A stretch of 6,441 nucleotides of DNA from Ruminococcaceae bacterium UBA3710 (lineage in GTDB: Bacteria; Bacillota; Clostridia; Oscillospirales; Acutalibacteraceae). Every line of letters begins with the position of its first letter. The stretch's first letter is position 1. The notes below the pieces were generated by a model. It saw nothing but the letters and a program-made list of their open reading frames with translations. It had not been told where the DNA came from and did not search any database. Positions 1 to 5,800 of this stretch are shown piece after piece. The stretch is from positions 550-6,990 of the forward strand of contig DFHZ01000055.1 of assembly GCA_002371985.1 (NCBI GenBank). Direction: 5' to 3'. The translations under genes were made by a program, and so were the position numbers.

Positions 1-666
1 TGATACAACATCCTGCCAATATATGCGGTTGTTCTTATATAGCCTCAATACTACTCCTGTTTTATTATTATTTGAAAAAGCAGAAGAAAGACCCATTATA
101 GAATCAACCATTGATATATTGCCGTCATCACGATCTTTAAACTCAATATAGCAATCTTCATCGGCTGTATAGCAAAGACCTTCTTCTTTGTTACCCGAGA
201 AGGAGAAAATGATACCGCTTTTGTTGATACTTGCATTTTTGAAACCGCTTATATTCATTTTAGAGGTATCATAAACACCAAGTGAACTTAAACCGTCATC
301 TGTAAACTTATAGGAATAAGGAGCACCTGATATAGTTTTACCGGTACCATCAACCCAAAGTGATAATTCACGAATATCACGACGGCTCCACTCATACCCT
401 TCCGAATTATCTTTATATATCCAGCGCCATGACGAAGTATCATAAAAAGAAGTCGTTTTCTTTCCTACATCTTTTTGCATGGCAGAAGCAATATTATTAC
501 GCAAACTATATACAGTACCATCCTGCAATGTAACCGAGGGGTTAAGCGCAATAACATATTGCGCCTTACCCTCATTATTTTTCTTTGCATTTACGGGAGT
601 ATCCTTTGAGCAACCGCAAAGCAGAACTAAAGCGGCACATATAATGAGCGAAATTATTCTTTTCAT
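1..666 (-). CDS. Predicted lipoprotein of unknown function, C-terminus off the left edge
   Basis: The reading frame is open from the ATG at 666 to the window edge, giving 222 residues with no stop. The start is supported by an AGGGGGA ribosome-binding site ten bases upstream. The N-terminus is a lipoprotein signal: basic MKR, a hydrophobic stretch at residues 4-16, then LCGC with Cys19 as the likely lipidated residue; Cys at -2 is slightly unusual for a lipobox. The mature part starts with a polar Lys/Asn-rich linker (20-34). A mixed region rich in aromatic residues follows, with clusters such as SSWRWIY (78-84) and GYEWSRRD (90-97), consistent with a beta-rich extracellular domain. I do not recognise a family. 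The gene starts 18 bases after the stop of the giant surface protein, so co-transcription is likely. It should sit on the outer face of the membrane. A role in glycan capture is only inferred from the neighbours. Confidence 0.85.
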   Translation of the reverse strand, partial: MKRIISLIICAALVLLCGCSKDTPVNAKKNNEGKAQYVIALNPSVTLQDGTVYSLRNNIASAMQKDVGKKTTSFYDTSSWRWIYKDNSEGYEWSRRDIRELSLWVDGTGKTISGAPYSYKFTDDGLSSLGVYDTSKMNISGFKNASINKSGIIFSFSGNKEEGLCYTADEDCYIEFKDRDDGNISMVDSIMGLSSAFSNNNKTGVVLRLYKNNRIYWQDVVS

Positions 667-676
667 TGTAATCAGA

Positions 677-683
677 TCCCCCT
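677..683 (-). promoter_or_regulatory. Ribosome-binding site of the lipoprotein gene
   Basis: AGGGGGA on the minus strand lies ten bases before the ATG at 666 and just after the stop codon of the upstream gene. It is the same sequence as the site before the giant gene, and it decides the lipoprotein start. Confidence 0.75.
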
Positions 684-684
684 A

Positions 685-3600
685 TCAGTTTGATGTCTTG
701 CGACGCTTTTTAGCAAGAAGTATAATTGTTAGAATAGCAGCCGCAAGTAGTAATACACCGGCAATAATCAGCACAATCCACCAAAGATTACTTTCATTCT
801 CAACTTCAGATTTAACCACATTGGCTTTTTTGCCTATTTTATCGTTTTCCAATATGTTCAACTGATCATCAAGATATTTATCGGATATCTCGTTTTCAAC
901 GATTTTTTCCTCGGTTGTATAATTTGTAACTTCTTTGTATTGTTGCTGCTTAACCTCGACCCACTTAGCATATAGTTTGATATTATTATCAATGTTTGTG
1001 CTGTTAAAATCGAATGGTGTTGTAAGGGTGCTGTCACTATACCAACCATCAAAGATATATCCTTCTTTTTCAGGTTCGATAGGTGCTACAATTTGCTGTC
1101 CTTCGAGAGTTTTTATTGATTCAACAGCCGAACCGCCGTTTGAATCAAAACTTACGCTAAGCATATTAAGTTTACGAACCGTAAAGTCATCAATAGATGC
1201 TGTTACAAATCCACCGCTAAGCATAATGCCAAGTGTTGAAATCTCAGAACCGGTAGTTATATCGCCCTCATAGTAAATCCACTTTCCGTAATTATCTTCG
1301 GTTTCAACCTCTGTTAGCGATACAACGGATTGATCGCTCAATATTTCAATAGCATCGGTATTATCAAACGCAGCAAGTCGCAAAATAGCAGCCCAAGTAC
1401 GGTCAACCTTCATCCAGAAACCTACTCTATAAACCGAATACGGTTCAAGATATATACGGTTTCCGACAGAGTTACTATCGTAAAGCCTATAACGGCGATA
1501 ATGCGCTCTTTCCCATTGTCCTGCATTATTAAACTTGAGATAATTACCACCACTATGAGCCCCACTCGGATCATCAGTTACGAAAATGGCATCCTTATTT
1601 TCAATAAAACTATTTTTATGACTTTGATAAAATGCCTGTGTTTTACCTGAATCAGTTTCAAAATCTATATTGAGTGTACCGCTCTTAAAGGTTTCAGGAT
1701 CAGATAAATCCTCTGCCTCACGGTAACGGGGATACAAATTCAAATCTCCCGATGGATATACTGATTTAATATACTGGTTACCCTCGCTATCATACCAACC
1801 GTCAAAAACATAACCTTTTTTAGTAGTAGGTACAGGCGTAAATAACCACTCACCGGCACCACCTATAAGTTGGCTGGTTACCGATGTCCCCTTTTCGTTA
1901 TAGAACTTAACTAACGAAGCCTCACTACTATCAACAACTTTAATACTCAAATCGTCAATATCAGCATAGGAACAGGTATAGTAAATAAGGAATGAAACTT
2001 TTCCTGAAACACTCGGCGAGAAATATCCGTGCATCTCGCCCCAAGTTTCAATCGAATGGTACCACAAGTACTGGTAATAAACCCTTGCCACTTCTGTGCA
2101 GTTATTAAAGTTTAGTTTTCCTGTCGGAACCTGTTCGGTTACAACCGGAACAATATAGCAATATGAATCAGCACGAAGAGCAAGGTCTATGCGGTAGCGT
2201 TCTCCTGCTTTAACTTGATAGTTGCTACCGTCGGGATTAATAAGAGCAAATGATGCAATATCCATAGTTTGCTTACTTGAACCCGATTCATTAATTATAT
2301 GTAAATACCTATTACCTTCGTAAGAATCGCCCGGATCGTTTATAAGTGATACCGCCGCAGACATATTGTTTGTGTAATGATTATCGCTACCCGTATTTGT
2401 ATAAGGTGTTATACCGGCATCGTAATCACCCGTTTCAAATCCCGTTTTGAAATCTGATGCAGTTTGAGTTTTTTCTTCCCATTTAGCATAGATATTTATG
2501 TTTTGAGCAGGCATCTTTTTATAAGTGAATGGTACAGTCTTTGCAGTATCGGTGTACCAACCTGCAAAAATATAGTTTTCCTTACTAAACTGCGGAATAG
2601 TCGGAAGTTCTTCACCTGCTATAAACGGAATAAAGGAATTACCCTTTCCGTTTTCAGGATACATAAAGAGATAATTAGTATCCATTATCTCGGTGAGGTC
2701 GATATTATCAATCCATACTTCGGCACCGGTTGTATTTGACTTTTTCGATGTCATAAGTGAAATACCTAAGAAGTCATAATCGGAGTCAGGTACGGTAATG
2801 TAACCTTCAACTTTTGTCCAATCGTTTACAAGAACACCGTCTTTTATTGTATAAAGGTACTTAAGAAATTCACCTTTACCAAACGAATTACTTAAATTGT
2901 TATATGCCTTTACGGAAATATATGTATCATTATCAAGAATCACAGTCGATTTAATATCAAACGATATTTTATAAACCGTATTTGAGCGTGGCTTGTATAT
3001 TGCCTTATCACTCTTGTTGTTATCATAAATCTTCACAAGAGCAGGATTTGCATTAGTAATAATAGATGCTTTGTTTAACTGAATAGCATTTCCATACTTT
3101 TCATCTTCGACTACTGCACCTGCCGCAAAGTATTTATAATCAAGATTGCCATCGACAGGATTATTGTGTGATGCATCAGAATATCGACTGATATAACCAT
3201 CATCATTTACATCAAAGTATATACCGTTATCATCATAGGTATTTTTGATTTTATCCCCTTCGCTTCTCCACTTTGCCCAAACATCAGTATATCCGTAAAC
3301 ATTTTCTTTGGCAGGAGTTTTGAAGTTTTTATCTAAATACCAGCCCTCAAATTTTTTAGCACCTGTAAACTCAATAGGTATATCCGAGAACAATGCAGTA
3401 TTTGGAAGAGTAACCTGAGAAGGGGTGGAATCATGGCAATTAAGTGTTGTATCACCGTCAGGAACAACACTGACTACAACATTATCAAGGTAAGGATAAA
3501 TTACTGCATTATTACTGATTGATGTTTCTATTGAAATTGCCAAAGCAGATAGGTCTTCATTGCCTATTCTCACAAATACAAGAGCCGATCCCCAAATATA

Positions 3601-5727
3601 ATCAGCATATACGGGGTCGCCTTTAGCTATTGTTACTGCCGTTGCAAGAATACTGCCCAAACCGTTAGTTGTAACCCCACGGATATTAAAGTTTATATCT
3701 CCGCTGGTACCGGCTTTCACCTTATAATCAAACTTAATTTTATAAGTTGTGTTTTTTTGCGGTTTTACACTTGCAAAACTTGAATCTTTAGGATCATAAA
3801 GTTCTACATGGGTTATATTGCCCTTAGAAATATTATTCTGTCCTGAAATAGCAGAAAACTGCAATACTCTGCCATCACGACCGGCGGCTGATTTTGCACC
3901 TAAATGGAATATATAATTTCCCTTTAACTTTGATGTGCCCGAACCGTTTGAAACTGAGCCAAGACCCGTTTCTTCATAAGTGTTCTTAAATTCATCAGGT
4001 GATTCTACAACAACCGTTTCTTCAAGATTGATATTATCAAGATATGGGTACAAAACTGCATCTGCACTTGTGGTAATTTCTATTGAAATAGCCAATGCTA
4101 TGAGTTCTGTATCAACAGTTACAACGGTTGAAGCAGAGCCCCAAGTATAATCGGCATAGTTAGTATCGCCTTTTGTAATCGTTATAGCATTGGCAAGGAC
4201 ATCACCTAAACCGCTATTTGTAACCCCTCGAATATTAAAGGCTATATCCCCGGTTGTACCGGCTTTTACTTTAAAATCAAAATCTATTCGATAACTTTTA
4301 CCTGCTTTCGGCTTAAAACTCGAAAAACTTTCACTGTTTGGATCATAAATCTCTACATGGGTTATATTACCCTTGGAAATATTATTTTCTCCTGAAATAG
4401 CCGAGAACTGCAAAACTCTGCCGTCACGGGCGGCAGCCGATTTTGTACCTAAATGGAATATATATCTTCCTTTTAATTTAGATGTACCGGAACCGTTTGA
4501 AATTGAGCCAAGACCCGTTTCTTCGTAAGTATTGGCAATAGATACCTTTTCGTCCTCAGCGATTTCGGAAGTAGTTTCAAAAACCTCAATATTATCAAAA
4601 AATGTATATGCCGTAACAGTGCCGGTTGCTTCTACTGTTATTGCTAAACCTGCAATATCTTCCGTAACCGGAACATCAACCGTAGCAGTTTTCCAAATAG
4701 CAGGTGTAGGATGATTGGTGTCATTTTTTGGAATGTCAACCGCAGTAGCAATAATAGTGCCTAAAGTTCTCTTTTCGCCGCTGACAATAACCGGCCTTAC
4801 ATTTATGCTAAGACTCTGTGTTCCGGACCTTGCTATTTTATAGTCAAAGTTTATTGTGTAAGTCGAATTTTTTTTAGGAACAAAACTTTGAATTTTTCCA
4901 CTTGTATCAATGCCTTTGTTATAATCATAAATTTCAAAATACACTTTATTGGCATCCGTAGTTGCTCTTGCGGCTCTAAAAGCAAGAGTGCTATTTGCTC
5001 TTAAAGTATTCATATTCCCGGAAGTGTTGCCGGTGTATTTGAAATTTCTTGTATCAACAGTGCCACTGACATAGTTTGTAGTTGCACCTGAATTTAATGT
5101 ATCTACACTAACGCCGTCTTCTTCAAAAGTATTAGCTAAAACAAAATTTTCAGCAGTTTTTTCGAGTTTTACATCGTCAATAGCGACATTAAAATCTCCT
5201 GCATTTGCAACCCCGTTTAGTTCTACCGAAACAGCCAATGCATCTAATGATTCATCAGGTGTTGTAAAGTAAGCAACTGCTTTGTCCCACTTATAATCAG
5301 TTAGACCTAATACACTTTTAACTGTAACAGCCCGTGATAAAACATCACCAACGGTGCTGCCTGTAACGCCTCTTACATTTATTAGTACATTAGTGTCAAG
5401 ACTTTTTGTACGATAACGAAATGTTAATTTATATGTAGTTTTAACAGCAGGTTTAAAATCAACATAATTCCCTGAAACTTTTTCAGGATTAAATATTTTG
5501 TAATAGCGAATAGTATTATTTGCTATACCGTTAAATTGAAGCGAATTCCCATTTGAACCTTCAGGCTTTGTTAAAATCAAATTTGTGCCTGTCGGAGTCC
5601 AATCGGCTTCATCAAAAGTATTTGTTATAGTGGTGTCTTCATCCTTATCTGCAAAAACCAAAGGAACTGCAAACACTACTGATATTACCAAAATTAATGA
5701 TAGTGCCGCGGAAACAATTTTTTTCAT
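685..5727 (-). CDS. Giant membrane-anchored surface protein with seven CBM-like modules and four InlB-type B-repeats
   Basis: This 1680-residue protein has a Sec signal peptide (about 1-26, MKKIVSAALS start, likely cleavage after VFA). Seven related beta-rich modules follow at about 33-188, 197-385, 397-569, 580-753, 827-1014, 1091-1265 and 1349-1519. Most open with an N-T-[FY]-[DE]-E or GFE/DFE motif, carry a middle FKPK..TYKI.FDYK-like strand pair, and end in a [LI]D[ND][IV] motif, as in CBM4/9-type jelly rolls. Four InlB B-repeat (Flg_new, Listeria-Bacteroides) modules, with GW[YF] and YAKW-like motifs, lie at about 761-820, 1019-1083, 1272-1336 and 1524-1590. A charged linker (1591-1647), a membrane helix (1648-1672) and the tail KKRRKTSN end the chain; there is no LPXTG motif. 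I see no catalytic domain. The start at 5727 is preferred over the ATG at 5745 because the ribosome-binding site lies between them. Polysaccharide binding at the cell surface is the likely role; adhesion is the main alternative. Confidence 0.9.
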   Translation of the reverse strand: MKKIVSAALSLILVISVVFAVPLVFADKDEDTTITNTFDEADWTPTGTNLILTKPEGSNGNSLQFNGIANNTIRYYKIFNPEKVSGNYVDFKPAVKTTYKLTFRYRTKSLDTNVLINVRGVTGSTVGDVLSRAVTVKSVLGLTDYKWDKAVAYFTTPDESLDALAVSVELNGVANAGDFNVAIDDVKLEKTAENFVLANTFEEDGVSVDTLNSGATTNYVSGTVDTRNFKYTGNTSGNMNTLRANSTLAFRAARATTDANKVYFEIYDYNKGIDTSGKIQSFVPKKNSTYTINFDYKIARSGTQSLSINVRPVIVSGEKRTLGTIIATAVDIPKNDTNHPTPAIWKTATVDVPVTEDIAGLAITVEATGTVTAYTFFDNIEVFETTSEIAEDEKVSIANTYEETGLGSISNGSGTSKLKGRYIFHLGTKSAAARDGRVLQFSAISGENNISKGNITHVEIYDPNSESFSSFKPKAGKSYRIDFDFKVKAGTTGDIAFNIRGVTNSGLGDVLANAITITKGDTNYADYTWGSASTVVTVDTELIALAISIEITTSADAVLYPYLDNINLEETVVVESPDEFKNTYEETGLGSVSNGSGTSKLKGNYIFHLGAKSAAGRDGRVLQFSAISGQNNISKGNITHVELYDPKDSSFASVKPQKNTTYKIKFDYKVKAGTSGDINFNIRGVTTNGLGSILATAVTIAKGDPVYADYIWGSALVFVRIGNEDLSALAISIETSISNNAVIYPYLDNVVVSVVPDGDTTLNCHDSTPSQVTLPNTALFSDIPIEFTGAKKFEGWYLDKNFKTPAKENVYGYTDVWAKWRSEGDKIKNTYDDNGIYFDVNDDGYISRYSDASHNNPVDGNLDYKYFAAGAVVEDEKYGNAIQLNKASIITNANPALVKIYDNNKSDKAIYKPRSNTVYKISFDIKSTVILDNDTYISVKAYNNLSNSFGKGEFLKYLYTIKDGVLVNDWTKVEGYITVPDSDYDFLGISLMTSKKSNTTGAEVWIDNIDLTEIMDTNYLFMYPENGKGNSFIPFIAGEELPTIPQFSKENYIFAGWYTDTAKTVPFTYKKMPAQNINIYAKWEEKTQTASDFKTGFETGDYDAGITPYTNTGSDNHYTNNMSAAVSLINDPGDSYEGNRYLHIINESGSSKQTMDIASFALINPDGSNYQVKAGERYRIDLALRADSYCYIVPVVTEQVPTGKLNFNNCTEVARVYYQYLWYHSIETWGEMHGYFSPSVSGKVSFLIYYTCSYADIDDLSIKVVDSSEASLVKFYNEKGTSVTSQLIGGAGEWLFTPVPTTKKGYVFDGWYDSEGNQYIKSVYPSGDLNLYPRYREAEDLSDPETFKSGTLNIDFETDSGKTQAFYQSHKNSFIENKDAIFVTDDPSGAHSGGNYLKFNNAGQWERAHYRRYRLYDSNSVGNRIYLEPYSVYRVGFWMKVDRTWAAILRLAAFDNTDAIEILSDQSVVSLTEVETEDNYGKWIYYEGDITTGSEISTLGIMLSGGFVTASIDDFTVRKLNMLSVSFDSNGGSAVESIKTLEGQQIVAPIEPEKEGYIFDGWYSDSTLTTPFDFNSTNIDNNIKLYAKWVEVKQQQYKEVTNYTTEEKIVENEISDKYLDDQLNILENDKIGKKANVVKSEVENESNLWWIVLIIAGVLLLAAAILTIILLAKKRRKTSN
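712..957 (-). other. Charged linker and C-terminal membrane anchor (residues 1591-1672)
   Basis: Residues 1591-1647 are rich in Glu, Lys, Asn and Gln with regularly spaced Ile/Leu/Val, suggesting a helical, perhaps coiled-coil stalk. Residues 1648-1672 (LWWIVLIIAG start) form a strong hydrophobic helix, followed by KKRRKTSN. The basic end fits a cytoplasmic tail, giving an N-out/C-in single-pass anchor. No LPXTG sortase signal is present. Confidence 0.85.
958..1158 (-). other. Canonical InlB-type B-repeat 4 (residues 1524-1590)
   Basis: This copy matches the family consensus best: VSFDSNGGSAV at the start, EKEGYIFDGWYSDS in the centre, and NNIKLYAKWVE at the end. It lies next to the membrane-proximal linker. 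Confidence 0.92.
1171..1683 (-). other. CBM-like module G (residues 1349-1519)
   Basis: It begins with LNIDFETDSGK, has YLEPYSVYRVGFWMK in the middle and ends with ASIDDFTVRKL. It carries many tryptophans and tyrosines (for example QWERAHYRRYRLY, 1404-1416, and KWIYYEGD, 1482-1489), common in sugar-binding modules. It is the CBM-like unit closest to the membrane. Confidence 0.6.
1720..1914 (-). other. InlB-type B-repeat 3 (residues 1272-1336)
   Basis: It opens with LVKFYNEKGTSVT, has the central TKKGYVFDGWYDSEGNQ, and ends with DLNLYPRY in place of the usual YAKW. The order and spacing of motifs fit the family despite the altered last motif. Confidence 0.8.
1933..2457 (-). other. CBM-like module F, cysteine-containing (residues 1091-1265)
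   Basis: It begins with FKTGFETGDYDAG, the classic N-terminal motif of CBM4/9-like domains, and ends with DIDDLSIKVV. The middle motif is YQVKAGERYRIDLALRA. It contains three of the four cysteines of the mature protein (1190, 1210, 1252) and the tract YYQYLWYH (1217-1224), very rich in aromatics, which could contribute to a sugar-binding surface. Confidence 0.6.
2479..2673 (-). other. InlB-type B-repeat 2 (residues 1019-1083)
   Basis: It has the full pattern of the family: a hydrophobic opening strand (YLFMYPENGKG), a central PTIPQFSKENYIFAGWY, then PFTYKKMPAQNINIYAKW. Such modules act as small ubiquitin-like beta-grasp spacers in surface proteins of Firmicutes and Bacteroidetes. Confidence 0.85.
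2686..3249 (-). other. CBM-like module E (residues 827-1014)
   Basis: It begins with KNTYDDNGIYFD, contains YKPRSNTVYKISFDIK in the middle, and ends with VWIDNIDLTE. It has an Asp/Asn-rich stretch near 839-847 (DVNDDGYIS) that resembles a calcium-binding loop or the start of a dockerin-like motif; with only one such segment, metal binding is a guess. It is the first module of the part where CBM-like units alternate with B-repeats. Confidence 0.6.
3268..3447 (-). other. Degenerate InlB-type B-repeat 1 (residues 761-820)
   Basis: The second half is recognisable: FEGWYLDKNFKTPA followed by DVWAKW, the GW[YF] and AKW signature of InlB B-repeats (Flg_new family). The first half lacks the usual xxFDSNGG opening and instead reads TLNCHDSTPS, so this is the most diverged of the four copies. 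Confidence 0.7.
3469..3990 (-). repeat. CBM-like module D, second copy of the internal duplication (residues 580-753)
   Basis: The module starts with KNTYEETGLGS and ends with YPYLDNVVVSV. It is the partner of module C: over the 180 bases coding for residues 582-641, the two copies differ at about 23 bases but only 5 residues, so most changes are synonymous. It is the last module of the uninterrupted A-D array and is followed by the first B-repeat. Confidence 0.85.
3805..3984 (-). repeat. High-identity core of the internal duplication, copy in module D
   Basis: This tract pairs with 4354-4533 without gaps at an offset of 549 bases. By hand count about 157 of 180 bases match (87%). The adjoining 204 bases (3601-3804 against 4150-4353) match at only about 71%. 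Confidence 0.85.
4021..4539 (-). repeat. CBM-like module C, one copy of the internal duplication (residues 397-569)
   Basis: The module starts with ANTYEETGLGS and ends with YPYLDNINLEE. It aligns with module D at a fixed offset of 183 residues. By hand count, the first 60 aligned residues (399-458) match at 55 positions, and the next 70 match at 44. A one-residue length difference follows WGSA near 531. This is the closest pair of modules in the protein and indicates tandem duplication or later gene conversion. Confidence 0.85.
4354..4533 (-). repeat. High-identity core of the internal duplication, copy in module C
   Basis: Partner of 3805-3984. It codes for residues 399-458, 55 of which are identical to residues 582-641. 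Most base differences fall at third codon positions. Confidence 0.85.
4573..5139 (-). other. CBM-like module B (residues 197-385)
   Basis: The module begins with ANTFEEDG, contains FVPKKNSTYTINFDYK and SINVRPV, and ends with FFDNIEVFE. It is slightly longer than its neighbours and follows module A after a short linker. Its order of motifs is that of the other modules, which supports a shared origin. Confidence 0.6.
5164..5631 (-). other. CBM-like module A (residues 33-188)
   Basis: The module begins with NTFDEADW, has the middle motif DFKPAVKTTYKLTF, an INVRGVT strand, and closes with VAIDDVKLEK. These positions match modules B-D, so it belongs to the same repeat family, but it has diverged clearly from them. 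The jelly-roll fold is inferred from the strand pattern and the end motifs, not from a database match. Confidence 0.6.
5650..5727 (-). other. Sec signal peptide of the giant surface protein
   Basis: Residues 1-26 show a basic N-region (MKK), a hydrophobic core (about 4-24, rich in Val, Leu, Ile and Ala) and a small-residue end VFA before the polar, acidic DKDED. There is no lipobox cysteine, so cleavage by ordinary signal peptidase I is expected and the mature N-terminus is free. Confidence 0.85.
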
Positions 5728-5732
5728 TATTA

Positions 5733-5739
5733 TCCCCCT
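5733..5739 (-). promoter_or_regulatory. Ribosome-binding site of the giant surface protein gene
   Basis: AGGGGGA on the minus strand lies five bases before the ATG at 5727. It falls inside the six extra codons that would be read from the upstream ATG at 5745, and that ATG has no comparable site ahead of it. This decides the start at 5727. Confidence 0.8.
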
Positions 5740-5779
5740 ACTCATAAAAATATGATATAGTTGTGGCTAAAAGGCTGGA

Positions 5780-5785
5780 ATTATA
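5780..5785 (-). promoter_or_regulatory. Possible -10 box for the giant gene
   Basis: TATAAT on the minus strand lies 52 bases before the start at 5727. At 17-base spacing the -35 position reads TTAAGT (5803-5808), which matches only half of TTGACA. The box overlaps the palindrome. This could be an internal promoter, but AT-rich spacers often contain such a hexamer by chance. Confidence 0.22.
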
Positions 5786-5800
5786 TTTTGCAAAATACAA
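5781..5800. promoter_or_regulatory. Near-perfect 20-bp palindrome, candidate operator
   Basis: The central 14 bases (5784-5797, TATTTTGCAAAATA) are a perfect palindrome, and the next pairs outward match except one, giving 9 of 10 pairs. It begins directly after the stop codon of the solute-binding protein gene. With no loop it is a poor hairpin, so a dimeric regulator site is more likely than a terminator. The AT-rich setting makes chance occurrence possible. Confidence 0.3.

Noticed and set aside
479..865. Plus-strand open frame of 128 codons
   Set aside because: It spans the start of the lipoprotein gene, the intergenic gap and the end of the giant gene in antisense, has no ribosome-binding site, and its product looks like no protein family.
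858..1052. Minus-strand open frame of 64 codons
   Set aside because: Lies in another frame inside the giant gene, whose B-repeat 4 and linker are clearly coding here.
935..1273. Plus-strand open frame of 112 codons
   Set aside because: Antisense to B-repeat 4 and module G of the giant gene, whose own frame shows clear domain motifs.
1330..1650. Plus-strand open frame of 106 codons
   Set aside because: Antisense to module G; no start signal or recognisable product.
2464..2739. Plus-strand open frame of 91 codons
   Set aside because: Antisense to B-repeat 2 and the end of module E; no supporting signal.
3208..3234. DVNDDGYIS in module E as a dockerin
   Set aside because: Only one Asp-rich segment is present; a dockerin needs two repeated calcium-binding loops of about 22 residues, and the surrounding sequence fits the CBM-like module.
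4532..4714. Plus-strand open frame of 60 codons
   Set aside because: Antisense to module B and the B-C junction; short and low in complexity.
5725..5745. Alternative start of the giant protein at the ATG at 5745
   Set aside because: It would add MSRGII before a normal MKK signal peptide, and the ribosome-binding site would lie inside the coding sequence.
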